Of a DNA stretch of 64,000 nt, positions 25,690 to 37,204 are shown one piece after another. Source of the stretch: Chionoecetes opilio (taxonomy: Eukaryota > Arthropoda > Malacostraca > Decapoda > Majidae); assembly GCA_016584305.1 (NCBI GenBank), contig JACEEZ010016256.1, forward strand, positions 7,501 to 71,500, given 5' to 3'. Positions within the stretch are counted from its first letter, which is position 1. Each line of letters begins with the position of its first letter. Below the pieces are notes generated by a model that did no database searches, had not been told where the DNA came from, and worked only from the letters and a program-made list of their open reading frames with translations. Both the position numbers and the translations under genes were made by a program.

Positions 25690-26190
25690 ATGGCAGGTAC
25701 CTTTTTTTTACTCCCTTCTACATCCGCCGCTACAATAACTCCCTCCCACATTTACCACCGACGGCTCCCGTCTGCCAGCCCCTCCAATCCGTCGGTTGCT
25801 GCCATGTTCATCCCGGCCAGGTCACTGGCCACCGCCCTGGAGGTTGCCAACCCACTTCCTCCATCCTCACGGCAGAACTCTTTGCCATTAGGGAGGGCAT
25901 CAATTATGCCACCCCCGTGCCCGCCTCCTGTGTGTACCATTTCACTACTCCCTCTACAGCATCGCCCTCCAACTTCTCCGTCGTCACCGCCCTCACCTCA
26001 CGCATGCCCTTTGCTTTCAACATCCCCCCTCTTGCTTCACTTATCCTCCTGCTGGCCATCTCATTCACCTTCAGTGGTGGCCCTCCCACATGGTGTCAGG
26101 GGCACACACTGGGCCGACAGGGCGGCAGCAGAGGCACACCTCCCTCCCTTCCTCTCCTCCCATAGACATGACCACCGACCTGACTGTTCA
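25690..26190 (+). pseudogene. LINE RNase H domain, frameshifted
   Basis: FTTDGSRLP (about 25748) carries the first catalytic Asp, and SSILTAELFAIREGI (about 25858-25902) carries the catalytic Glu, in a different frame. A SLYSIAL-like block and a HM...G.HTG.DRA-like block follow. This domain order identifies an RNase H-bearing LINE. Confidence 0.75.
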
Positions 26191-26580
26191 CTGACTAACC
26201 TTCATACTACATCACCGTGACACCTGGGACACAGAGCTGACTGACGCCTTACAGTACACTTCACTGGACGAATACGACATTACAACAACGACACCACTGG
26301 TGGAACCCACTCCCCAGCCTGTGCCCTAGACACCGCAGTCACCATACTCCGGATTTGCCACACCCGCCTCAACGCCACCTACACAAACTGGGCATGACAG
26401 AGACCCTCCTGCCCCGGTGCCCCAATACCGGACCACCTAAAACCCCTCCCCCCAAATGTCCCGCCCCACTCCCCCCCGCCGGCACTCCCCCAATCACTAT
26501 TCCCTCCCCCTCCGCAGACCAACCTACCCGCCCTTTTGGGTGGCTCTCCAGACCCGGGTTTGGTTTTCAAAATCCCAAGC

Positions 26581-27827
26581 ACCCGGGTTTTCCCTACAGA
26601 AGTCTGGCCAAAGCAAGGATCTAACCTGCTTTCTTTCATCCTGCACCTTCGGGGACTAAGGGGCTTGGCCCACAGCCTACCGGCCCCATCAAACTCTCAA
26701 CAACAAAAAGTCTCCGCACCCCGTCCGCGTACGCCCCCTCAAAGTTAATTCAAGTCACTCTCCCGCTGGGCGGTGTCCGCTCGAGCGGAGTTGCCAACTG
26801 TGCCCAGTTACCCCAAAAAACCCCTCAAAAGGGGATGAGGTGCGTCATTTTTGTTTTATGGGGGCCGTACAAGCGGGAAGGGGGGAACCGGCTTATTAAG
26901 CGTTTAACATAGGGCCTATGAAAAGGCGTTTTCCCTCTATAATAGACTCCTAAGGTGCCCCATGTAAAGTTTTTTAAACAAAACACACTGGCAGAAGTGG
27001 TTGTTACGTGACGTCACGCTCATGTGAGGTTCCAGCAGCATTTCGGGGAGCTTTTTTTCGTCTATTACTTTTTATCCCGGAGTGATTGAAGGAGGGAAAA
27101 GGTGGGCAGGGTCTTGCCCCAAAGGGCGGGAACTCCGCCCACAAACAGGACGAAGAGGATCACACCGCCCGCCAAAAACTGGGCAAATTTTGATGTCTTG
27201 TATGTTCGATTGGCGCAGATTTATAAAGCTTTTAGTGGTAGCAATTTAATAGGTATGTGCATATTTTCCCTTTCACGCTTGACAACTTTGTAACATTTCA
27301 CTCACCCCGTTTTTTTTTCATCGAAATTGGCAAAATTTTGCCAAAAGTTGTGTTGGAAACCCCTAAGAATAGTTTTTTGTGTGTTTTCCTGTGTTTGCAC
27401 GAGTTTAAAGATTTGATGACATAGTCACCATGACCCCAAACTCGTTGCAAAAAACAATTCTCGAAAATTCTGGGAACATTTCAAAATCACGTACTTTCCC
27501 CGGGGAAAGGGAGATGTTTTTCGTGACTCGCCAAACGCTCGTAAATTTTTGTGAAGGCGATGAAATTAATCTTAAAACAAATAAAAAAAGTTTCTTTAGT
27601 TATTTGTCCGTCTGTAGTCGAATTTGATAATTTTTTATCGAGTAGAACAATTTTATGGGGCTTCTGAATCATGTCATGCACGTTTTTCATTTCGTTTTTT
27701 CGTTCGTTCTGTTTTTTGTTTTTTAAATTTTGGGGGAAGTTTCGCGTTTTTTTTCAAAACACCAACTACTTTTTCTTGGGCCCACAAAAGGCTTGTTCAA
27801 AGATGCTAGTTTTATTTTTCCAAACCC

Positions 27828-27863
<36 letters not shown>

Positions 27864-28254
27864 AAAACCCAACCCAACCTTTAAAGTTTTTTAAAGAACC
27901 CCAACCTAACCTGGTTTCTTTTGCAGTGTTCTTTTGCCAAAAATTTTTTCAGTCACAAAAATCCCATTGTTTTTAAGACAAAAAAAAAAGCCCAAAAGGC
28001 AAATTTATTGATGTACTTTCTTTTTTAGGTCCCAGGAGGGTCATCTTGGGCATTGGAAAGTTTGTTTCAAGACCCTTTTCCCCTGTACCTCTTGCAATAG
28101 CATTTTAAAAATTTTGAAATTTTTTCCCCCATACTAAAATTTAAACGTAACTCCTGTGGTGAACTCCTCGTGTTCATGTACTGTTTTGGGCTTTCAGGGT
28201 TGTGTTGTCTTTGTAAGTAGCTTTTAAATAATCAAACACAAAAGTATGCACAAA
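26581..28254. other. unassigned DNA
   Basis: No gene motif found. It contains T/A-rich and homopolymer-rich sequence and degenerate CCTAA-like pieces near 27870-27910. Confidence 0.4.
27829..27860. repeat. poly-A tract
   Basis: About 30 consecutive A residues. No LINE ORF lies directly upstream, so it is not called as a retroelement tail. Confidence 0.9.
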
Positions 28255-28345
28255 ACTGTACAGCGCTTAAACCTAATAGTCCTACATAGTATATTCATTA
28301 AGCTGGGTTCCTGCTGGGCCCCTACTTATAAAGATTTTAGGTTGT
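28255..28345 (+). repeat. left terminal-repeat relic of the 28-41 kb composite
   Basis: GGGCCCCTACTTATAAAGA (28316) is the inverted counterpart of the end at 41,327. The match continues outward (TTAAGCTGG.TTCCTG) beyond that terminus, so 28,255 and about 41,370 form an inverted pair around the whole composite. Confidence 0.6.
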
Positions 28346-28759
28346 TTTAACTCGCTCGAGTCTTAAAGTAGTGTCCAGACATTTCACTTCCCTGATTTAA
28401 TGCAGTCAAAAAAAACCCCTTGAGAGTATATCAACAATACGCCCGTCACTTTTTGATCCAGTCACCCTTTTTTTAAAAAATCCGCATCAAAATCTGCAAA
28501 TTCCCCGATTCTAAAAAACGCACTCAAGATTTCAGACCTCACTCGGCCCCCGTGACGACCATCGGGGAGCTCTCTTCCCGCGCTGATCAGGGGCACTTAA
28601 ACCAGAGAAAAATAAATAGTACTTGAAGATATTTTGGGTGTTTCTGATAGTTTTTTTTTTGCTATTGCCACATGCATGCACCTTTATGGTGCCATGTTTC
28701 CTTCCCAACACACGCCTCCCCGACACCCCTTCCCCCACCCACGCCTGGGGAAAAAACTT

Positions 28760-29990
28760 TGGAACTCATCCTTCCGGCTTTTACTGAAATGAATACCCAC
28801 TGTATTGTATCTTTTATCTTCACATCTGTAAGGTTCCAGCGTGGGCCCCGCCTTGGTTAAAACCCCACGACCGCTATGAAATTAGGTGCCTCAAAAATTC
28901 TAGTCCAGTTTTTAAGGGGTTTTACTTTGTGGTAAGGTGGTTAGGGAGGGGATCTTTTTGTTAAAAATTGGGGTTGGATACTTTGTGGTTAAGGTTTTTT
29001 TGTTAGGTTGGTATCTTGTGGTTAAAGGGTTTGGTTGGTTAGGGATACTTTGGTTTGGTTGGTTAGGGTTTGGGATACTTTTTTGGTTAAGGGTTTGGTT
29101 AGGCAGGTTAGGTATACTTTGTGGTTAAGGTAGGGTAGGTAGGGATACTTTGTGGTTTAAGGTTAGGTTTGGTTGGCTATACTTTTTTTTGGTTAAAGGT
29201 TAGGTTAGGTTTGGTTAGGGATCTTTGTGGTTAAAGGGTTTGGTTAGGGTTTGGTATACTTTTTTGGGTTAAGGGTTTGGTTGGTATACTTTGTGGTTAA
29301 AGGTTAGGGTAGGTTGGTTTGGTTACTTTGTGGTTAAATTTTGGTTAGGTATACTTTTTGGGGGAGGGTTTGGTTAGGTAGGTATACTTTGTGGTTAAGG
29401 TTAGGTTAGGATACTTTGTGGTTAAGGTTAGGTTAGGTTAGGTATACTTTTGGTTAAGGTTAGGTTAGGTTAGGTATATTTGTGGTTAAGGTTTGGTTAG
29501 GTTAGGTTTGGTTAGGGGTTTGGTTAGGGATCTTTTTGTTAAAGGGTTTGGTTAGGTTAGGTATACTTTGTGTTAGGTTTGGTTGTTTTGGGATCTTTTG
29601 GTTAAGGTTAGGTTAGGTAACTTTGTGGTTAAGGTTTTCTGGTTAGGGTTTGGTAACTTTTGGTTAGGGTTTGGTTTTGGTTTGGTATACTTTTTTGGTT
29701 AGGTTAGGTTAGGTTAGGGTTTCTTTGGTTAAGGGTTGGTTAGGTTAGGTATACTTTGTGGTTAAAGGTTAGGTTAGGTAACTTTGGGTTTAAAGGGTTT
29801 GGGTTTGGGTTTGGTTTTGGTTAGGTATACTTTTTGGTTAAGGTTGGGTTTGGTTGATTTTACATATAGTGACTTTTCATGATTTTTTGGGGACCTAAAT
29901 CACTTATTTTCTTCCCCACCAAAACCCCTATTCCCCCCGTTCCTCAGGGTTGTTGGCTATAGGGGGAAAAAAAAAAAGAAGGGGTGAGGG
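28760..29990 (+). repeat. satellite-bearing block X, forward copy
   Basis: Flanking unique parts (TTCACATCTGTAAGGTTCCA at 28819 and TACATATAGTGAC at 29860) enclose a TTAGG-like array. The same block lies inverted at 39825-40625, inside copy 2 of the composite. Confidence 0.8.
28930..29855 (+). repeat. TTAGG-like satellite with TATACTTTGTGGTTAA spacer
   Basis: About 930 bp of repeats of roughly 30-45 bp, in which GGTTA/TTAGG pentamers alternate with TATACTTTGTGGTTAA. Homopolymer noise is heavy on the left side. Confidence 0.85.
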
Positions 29991-29999
29991 TTTTCCAAA

Positions 30000-30325
30000 A
30001 TTTTACCCACGCCTGCACACACGCCTCCTTCCCCCCACAAGCTTGCAACCGCCTCTTTCCCACAAACGCCTCCTTCCCAACACCGCCTGCAACACCTTCC
30101 TTCCCCACACCAACCTGCCCCAAACCCCAAACCCTTCCCACAAGACGCCTGCCACACACACCCCGCACCACCCTCCTCCCACCAACACCTTCCTTCCCAC
30201 AACACCCTGCATACCGACACCCTTCCCCCACACACGCCTGCACACACCGTCTGCACAACGACCCATTCTTACACACACGCCTACTTCCCACACCACACGC
30301 TGCACACACGCCTCTCCACACCCGT
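30000..30325. repeat. degenerate C-rich minisatellite
   Basis: Irregular repeats of CACACGCCT, CCTTCCC and CACACCCTGC. Overlapping frames on both strands are translations of this repeat. A GT-rich stretch follows to about 30360. Confidence 0.75.
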
Positions 30326-30700
30326 GTGTGTTGTGTGTGTATGTGTGTGTGGTTGTGCAGGAAGGGTGTTGGTCGCAGGCCGTGTGTGCAGGCGTGTGTG
30401 GGGAAGAGTGTCGGTCACAGCGACAGATTCACGGTCTGACACCGAAGTACAATCGGTCATCATAACAGTTGCCGGGACAGGTGTCAGAACAGAGGTGTTG
30501 GGGCGTCCCCCCCCAACGTCTGCCGTCATCAATAACAGTCGTAGCCCGTTGGCAGGGAAGATTTTTTTTTTCGCGCGTTTTTACAAAAGCTCGTGTTCTT
30601 TAGGAAATAAGCCTGGAAATCAATTATTTTTGGTGGATTTAGGTTGTTTTGAATGTCCAGGTCAACAGAATAGGCAAAAAAAAATGGGTCTGGACGATAC
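30326..30700. other. unassigned DNA
   Basis: A GT-rich start, then normal-complexity sequence. A frame at 30390-30550 is open but without recognised features. Confidence 0.4.
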
Positions 30701-32283
30701 TTAAATATGGCGGCCGGCGTCTAAATCATTCGAGCGCATCCTAAATCGCTAAGGTACTCGTCTAATTTCGAGGTTTGGATAGTGACAGGGTGTGAGGTGT
30801 CTAGCGAGCAGGGCGGGCGGCTAAAGACTCGTCCTAAAGACGTAAACATGGAGTGCTCCACCCACTTGAGAACTTTCGTGACATGATAGAATGTACTGGA
30901 AGAATTATTGATACATAATAATCAGCGATACCGCTTGGACCGAGAAGGGATTTATATATGTGACAGACTAGTGGAGAGTAATATAAAGCACCACTGACCA
31001 AAATACGGCGATCAGTGCATGACAAGTCACGAGTGTGTTATTATTCACTCTATGAGGTAGTCATGTTCCTCCTGCTTTTTAATATCATGTATCGTGATCA
31101 GATTGAAGTGCATCCCACCAAACGTTGATGAAGAATGGTATCATGTTGAGAATAAAAGCGATTAGAGTAGTCTCACTATAAAAAAAGTTAAAAAATTGAA
31201 TAAGTCGTGATTTATTAAGCCATGGAACAATATCCATATAACTCTATTCTCTCCCACTGCGAGTCTGAATAATTTCTTATTTGTCTTGATAATCATCTGT
31301 TAAATATACCAAACCCCTCCTCTAACCTAACTAACAGTCTTGTGAAAGAAACTGGTCTAGGTATTATATGTATCAGCATTATATTCAATGGCGCATGGAA
31401 ATTGGGTTTTAAAAGACCCCCCCCCCCTCAATGAAGAATCTACACTATGAAACAGGTTAGAATTGTCAGGCTCGAGGATGACCAAAACCAAACGGTAAAT
31501 ATTCCGCAGGGTTTGCGGTGCCAAACACCCGGAACAATCGCGCACCATCACATGTAGTTTTTTTAACTAAATAACTCACATAACCTAATCCAAATATACC
31601 CTAAGCTAACATAACCTCCCCCCTTTAAACATAACCTAAATCAACTAAACTAAACTAAACGTAACCTAAGCTCAGCAATTGGTAATAATGGAGTTGACTT
31701 CGCGTTCGTTTCAGAGACACGACTATTTTTTCGGTCTTCAATTAGGTGCATTTTTCTAATGGAGATAGTTTTATTTTGCGCAAACCCAAGGTAAAAAAAA
31801 AAAAAAATCATCACCGAATTTTGATGGTCCGTTTCCATTAAAAACACTGTATCTCATCAGAAAAGGCACCTAAAACTTGGCCGGGAGAAATTAGTCAGGT
31901 CTTATAGGTTTTAATGAAAACCACCTAACCTTTTAGGTTTTAATTGAAAACCCAAAAACCTAATCCTGGAAAATCTAAAACAAGGTCTCCACGCTAAGCT
32001 GAAAAATGTTGGCTCTTACGTATTATACGTACTGTCTTAAGGAATCTGTTATATTTTAATAGTGCCGATCTTACTTTGTTCTACATGGCCGATATAAATT
32101 TCAGCGATCCAAATGTTATATTATTTGTTTGGTGCGGGTCCGGAAGATGCCAGTAGAAGATGCTCGTAGCCGAACGTTGTGTGACGAACGCGACACTATT
32201 TTTTGCCACCACTACGGGCATCTTTTGGTAGCAAAATACCAAAAGGATGCCGGGCAAAGTGGTGGACGCGGCTTAAGGAGTTA

Positions 32284-32318
32284 GGGCAGGTCAGGTTAGG
32301 TTAGGTTAGGTTAGGTTA
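32284..32318 (+). repeat. (TTAGG)n interstitial run
   Basis: Five to six TTAGG units, the arthropod telomere repeat. A similar run sits at the equivalent place in copy 2 (38645-38715). Confidence 0.9.
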
Positions 32319-32395
32319 GGGACAGCCAAGGGCTCGAAGAGGGTTAGGTTAGGGTCTGTAGAGTTTGTCATCTAGAATATCAAAGGGTCTGCAAT

Positions 32396-32826
32396 CTCGT
32401 ATCTTCTTCTTATGGCCAACAAGCTTGGGGACATGGTGGAAAACTGGGGTTTTTGGGTGGGGGAGCACAACATAAGGAAATATGGGCCCCAAAAAAAATC
32501 CTTAAAATAGGGAAATTTTCCGTTCATGACTTTATCGGGGGAATAGTTCCTTATATGGTGATGCTCCCCCACAAAGGAGCACACCCCCCCATAGGGAAAA
32601 TACGGCTCCCCACAAAAAAATCCCTAAACTAGGGAAAATTCCAGAGTAACATAGACTTAACGGGAATTAATATTCCCCGATAAAGTTCATGAAACTAGGG
32701 AATAATCCCTATTTTAGGGAAATTTTTTTTGTGGGGGGCCAGATTTCCTTTATGTGTGTGCTTCCCCACCAAAAACCCGGTTTCACCATGTCCCCAAGCT
32801 TGTTGGGCTTAGAAGAAGAAGAGAGA
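32396..32826. repeat. internal inverted repeat of copy 1
   Basis: AAGCTTGGGGACATGGT (32421) pairs with its complement at 32785. The centre is near 32,611. The arms contain paired CTAGGGAAA/TTTCCCTA-like sequence. Confidence 0.85.
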
Positions 32827-33041
32827 GGGTGCAGCCTTTGTCTTAAGATTTACCTACTTAACCACCAAAGTATATCTAATAACATTAGAGGTTCATAAAA
32901 ACCTATTAAGATCGGGACAAATCTTCCGGCAATGTTTTAGTGCTTTTTCTGATGGAGATAGTGTTTTAAATGGAAATGGTACCATAAGATTCGGTGATAA
33001 TTTTTTTTTTTTTTAAACTGTGGGTTGCGCAAAATAAAACT

Positions 33042-33152
33042 ACTCGGTAATAATGGGCGAGAGTTTCGCGGTCGTTTTACAGAGACACGGACTATTTTTT
33101 TCTGGCCTACAAATAGGGCTGCTCTAATGGAGATAGTTTTATTTTGCGCAAA
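33042..33152 (+). repeat. ~110-bp dispersed module (one of about eight)
   Basis: It runs from GTAATAATGGGCGAGAG through ACTATTTTTT and ends ATAGTTTTATTTTGCGCA. Other forward copies are near 31680-31783, 38060-38163 and 39478-39583. Inverted copies are near 33308-33412, 33413-33500, 40640-40740 and 40725-40800. Confidence 0.8.
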
Positions 33153-33799
33153 AAAAAAAAAAAAAAAAACACCTAACCTTATAGGTTGTAATGAAACCAA
33201 CCTAACTGGTAAGGGTTTAATGAAACCTAACCTAACCATAGAGGTTTAAGGAAAACCTAACCTAACCTTAACGACAAAGTATACATTTTTTTATCTTTTT
33301 TTTATGGGTTTCCGCAAAATAAAACTTCATTTAGAACAAAGCACCTATTGTAGGCCAAGAAAAAAATAGTCGGTTGTCTCTGAAACGACCGCGAAACTCC
33401 GTCCATTATAACCCTATCCCATTAGAAAAAGCACCTATGTAGGCAGGAAAAAAATGTCGGTGTCTTGAAAACGACCGCGGAAGTCTCGTCCATTAAACCG
33501 GTAGTCCTTGACGTATCTCTGCCTATGAAAGTCGGCGCGGCGATCATGTGGTTGGCGATGGCCTGTCAGGCTATCTGCCTTGCTTCGCCGATCATCTCGT
33601 GCATGGAAATTCCCCTCGCAGGACATAGGACATTTTCCTTGCTGAAAGAGCGGCCAGGAGACAGTTCTGGTCCTGAAAATATTATCTTTTCTCGGCGATA
33701 GAAGCGAGACAATGTCAATGGTTGTCTTTTGAACGGGAACGTTGCTATCTGGTACAATTATCTTATAGATGAATCATTCGTTGTAGTCTTCCAGCAAAT

Positions 33800-34185
33800 T
33801 GACAGCGAGCGAAAGCTCCTGTCGCTACCAAAGACCCGTGGAACCAAGTTTCCGCCTAAAAGTGTATAAATACTCCAACTTTTGTCGGATTGAGCTAAAA
33901 TTGACAGCAAGAGTGCTGTCCAAAATCAATGAGGTCGTCGCGAAGAATTTTTTGCGTAAAAACAAGCCCTTAATGAGTAATTAGGTAACTACTCCTAATT
34001 ATGTCGGGTTGAGTGACATTCGACATCCAAGTAGTGCTGTCCAAAATCAATGGGGGTCTGTTAAAACAAACTTTTTGTATTAGAACAAGCCTTTAATGAG
34101 TATCACCTAAGAGTGAGATGGCTGGAACGTGGCTCGCTGCACGTACAGCCGCAAAACGAGCCAAAAGCAAAAGGGGCCAGAGGCG
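33800..34185 (+). repeat. insert present only in copy 1
   Basis: Copy 2 runs straight through this point (AGCAATTATCATAGAA). Inside, a segment containing AGTGCTGTCCAAAATCAATG occurs twice about 120 bp apart (33911 and 34033). Confidence 0.65.
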
Positions 34186-34374
34186 GACGATATACTTGAT
34201 CATAGAAATAACGTGTTTTTTCGATATTTTTATAACCTTTCTGATGGACTCTTAGTAGTGATATTCATGAAATTCAAATGGACTCTGCTAATGTAGCGCC
34301 TCAGCGCTCGTCTAGCCGCCGTCTAGGGACGCGTCTTAGACTTCTCGAACTTAGTACGCAGGGTTTAGACGAAT

Positions 34375-35777
34375 CTAGGACGAATCCTAAAAATCTCTTT
34401 ATAAGTATGGGCACTGGGAGCGGCTCGATGCCTAGGCCGACTCGCTGATTGGCTGATCGCCTCGGCAGGGTGGCGATGGGTGGTACTTGCCTGCCCGCAA
34501 CTAAAAACCCTTGCGTGCCTCAGAAGAATATTCATATTCTTGGCTTTACCATCTCTTACACAAGATAGGCCGATTTGTTGATAGTAACAGCATGATTGTT
34601 CAACTCAACAACACGCCATTCATAATCATGGGTAAAATAAAGTCATGCACTGACTATCACACGAGTGGCGGACTTTAGGTTTTTCAGTGCATTGAAAGTT
34701 GTACTCGTACCCGATATAAAACAAGATACCAAATAATATTTATGAAAGCTGAGTTTACCATCGTGTTCATAAACATGCTGCATATCATGAGAATAAAAAA
34801 TAAAGTACGACTACAATAATATTAAGATAATTAAAAGGAAAGTAAAAGGTGTATAAAACATTATTTCTTGCTTTTGCTTCAACTCGCTCTTAACTCATAA
34901 GTTTGGTCACATTCAATTTTCAAGAACTGTTCAAAATCCTTATTCTTTTCCGCTTCCCGTGGTATTAGCCGTTACAATAAGGAAAAGAAGTAGGTGGTCA
35001 CAATGGCTAAGAAGTTAAAACTACTACTGCAAACTGACACAGTGACGGGGAGCATGACTCCCTTAAGGAGAGACTGTTTGAGGGAGAGCTATCAGAGGCT
35101 CCACCGTCACGGCACCAGTTTGAAACAGTTTAACTTTCTTAGACATTTTGACCACTACTCTTTTCCTATTGGTACGTGACTACATACCACAGGAAGCGGG
35201 AAAAGTATAGGGATTTTGAAACAGTTCTGAAAATTGAAGAGGACCAAAAACAATGGAGTTAGGAGCGAGTTGAAAGCAAAAGAAGCAAGAAATAATGTTT
35301 ATACACTCTTTTACTTTCCTTTAATTATCTTAATATTAGTGTAGTCTTACTGGAATTTTTTCATGCTCATGATATGCGCAGTATTGTGAACACGATGTAG
35401 GGCTCAGCTGTCATAACATTATCTGGTAGCTTGGTTATATCGGGTAGGGTACAACATTTCAATGCACTGAAAACCTAAAGTCGCCTACTTTGGGATAGTT
35501 TCAGTATGACTTTATTTTTTTACCCTATTGAGTATGAATGCGTATTGTTGTTTGAACAATCACGCCCTGATTTACTGATGCAAAACAAAATAGGCTATCG
35601 TGGTAAGAGATGAGTCAAGCAGAAAATATGATATTTTTTGAGGCAAACGCAAGCCGGTTGGGTTGCGGGCGAGTCGGGCTATCAGCCAATCAGCGACGTC
35701 CTTACAAACTCGGCTAGGCAGCGAGCGCTCCCAGCCCAGGGGCCCATACTTATAAAGATTTAGGATTCGTCTTGATA
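34375..35777. repeat. 1.4-kb palindrome between copies 1 and 2
   Basis: The arms are almost exactly equal in length: TATAAGTATGGG (34400) pairs with CCCATACTTATA (35743), and GTGAC (35042) with GTCAC (35106), giving the same centre near 35,077. Other pairs are CAATATTAAGATAATTAAAAG-like sequence and TTTCTTGCTTTTGC (34865 against about 35283). There is almost no loop. Arms differ by scattered substitutions and single-base indels. Confidence 0.9.
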
Positions 35778-35902
35778 AGCTCGAGTCTTAAATTATTGGC
35801 GGCCGGCGTCCTAAATCATGTCGAGCGCATCCTAAATCGCTAAGACTCGTCTAATTTCGAGGTCTTGGCTAGGCACAGGTGTGAGGTGTCCTGCGAGCAG
35901 GG

Positions 35903-37204
35903 CAGAGATGCTCGAAAGGAGTTACGGGCCCGTAAAAGTACTTCCCTAAGGGGACTTTTACCTCGTAGCGCTCATAAGGGAGATGCTCAAACCATTTTTA
36001 TTGCTACGGGACCACGAGGCTAAGGGTGGTCGGGAGCACCCTTAACTCCCTAAGGGAGTTGAAATTTGAAGCGGTTAGAACGTCAACAAACAATAAATTT
36101 ACACGTTGTAATCACTATACTTTATGTTTATGCGTGTATTATAGAGCCATTTCATGCTTGCCTGTTTGAAATGTGATGTGTTTATTGCTTCATTAGGACT
36201 CCATAATATCATAGCTTAACATACAATACTTTTAGTACTTGTAATAAATTCATATCAGGGGCAAATATATATTAACATATATATCGGGCGACTTGCAATC
36301 AAAACGGATAGTTCATCATACAAGTTATGGCCGCTATAATGATTGCGGGTGTGGTGGTGGTATCAAAGGTCTGACGTACTATACACACGCACGTTTGCAC
36401 ACAGCAAGTAATTATAAATTATACTATCCTTGCACCACAAGTGTCACGTGTGTCACAGTGAGCGTTAGCCCACCCGTGTGTCTTGTCTGAACTAAAGAGC
36501 GAACGCGCAGTTCTCGTCCACTATAACAGAGTACCGCCAGGCACACGGATACGGCATAGTTACGTCGCGGGGCCAGCATTGGTCTATAAGATACTAATTT
36601 CGGGCACGCTAGACTCGAACCTATGATCAGCGCATCAAGGTATACCCTGGGTACGTCTCTGTAGTAATCAGGGGAGAATATTTACGCCTGAAAGGCTACA
36701 TGTGGAAGCTATGATTATCGTAACATTCTGGCGATAGTGAGCTAAAATCGGCCTATTCGGAAATCAGCCAATCTTAGCTCACACCGGCCAAACATAGTTT
36801 TTAGGTTTAGGATTAAGTTATATAGGTCTAGTTTAGGTTAGGTAGGTTATGATAGGTTGTGTTAAGTTTTGTGAGTATTTAGTTAAATAAGCGTCCGATC
36901 GGACGATTTCCGAAGAGGCCGATTTTAGGCATAACAGCTTCATTTGAAGTCTTTAAAATTTATCGGCTCCCTGACAGCTGAGAGCATGATTGGCTAGATA
37001 AAGCCGCGCAAAGGGCGCTGCTCGTGATGGTTAGCAGAATTCCCACACATATTCACTAGAATATCCCTATATTCCCACCAGAGGCCACCGTAACCGTAAC
37101 GGAGTGATGGCTCGGTACGAGAATCTCCTCAGCCCAACCCTCGTAGGTTATTGTAGACATACAACTCGTAAGTGTCCCTTACGAGGGATCTTCGAGCATC
37201 CCTG
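35903..37204. mobile_element. hAT-like non-autonomous transposon inserted in copy 2
   Basis: The ends are CAGAGATGCTCGAA (35903) and the complement of CAGGGATGCTCGAA (37204), matching at 13 of 14 bases; CAGNG starts are typical of hAT elements. Copy 1 at 30785 is the empty site (GCGAGCAGGGCGG). CAGGG borders both sides, a short apparent duplication; hAT elements normally make 8 bp, so the match is imperfect. No transposase frame. Confidence 0.75.
36744..36926. mobile_element. small inverted-repeat MITE nested in the hAT-like element
   Basis: 22-bp terminal repeats (36744-36765 and 36905-36926) match at 21 of 22 positions, starting AAAATCGGCCT. The 183-bp element is AT-rich inside. No target duplication is clear. 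Confidence 0.7.

Larger units (their letters stand above)
23270..26580 (+). mobile_element. frameshifted LINE with RT and RNase H (I-like)
   Basis: A non-LTR element readable from the endonuclease-RT linker to the C-terminal end. The order is linker (AAKALPAKRQRRY at about 23680), RT (24090-24960), RNase H (25690-26190), then a C-terminal RLRxGHTRL-like stretch (ILRICHTRLNATYTNW at 26344-26394). An RNase H domain after RT points to the I/Ingi/Outcast group. Every few dozen codons the frame changes, by indels in C and T runs, so decay and sequencing error cannot be separated. Confidence 0.75.
30701..34412 (+). mobile_element. TIR element copy 1 (left-truncated)
   Basis: Matches copy 2 (35740-41327) in the same orientation and order, starting at GGCGGCCGGCG and ending at the TIR ...AGTATGGG (34411). 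The left TIR is missing. It contains an internal inverted repeat (32396-32826), TTAGG runs and an extra insert (33800-34185). No transposase is visible, so it is non-autonomous. The terminus GGGCCCATACTTATAAAG fits the GG-starting ends of several cut-and-paste superfamilies, Harbinger included; assignment is uncertain. Confidence 0.75.

Noticed and set aside
29944..30532. Cys/Gly/Val-rich frames on both strands
   Set aside because: Repeat translations of the C-rich minisatellite.
33465..33757. Similar short peptides encoded in copy 1 and copy 2 (33.5 and 40.9 kb)
   Set aside because: The DNA copies are so alike that every frame looks conserved, and copy 2 has shifting frames.
36530..36680. 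tRNA-like B-box (complement of CTCGAACC at 36613)
   Set aside because: No matching acceptor stem, A-box or anticodon arm could be folded; probably chance or a very old SINE.
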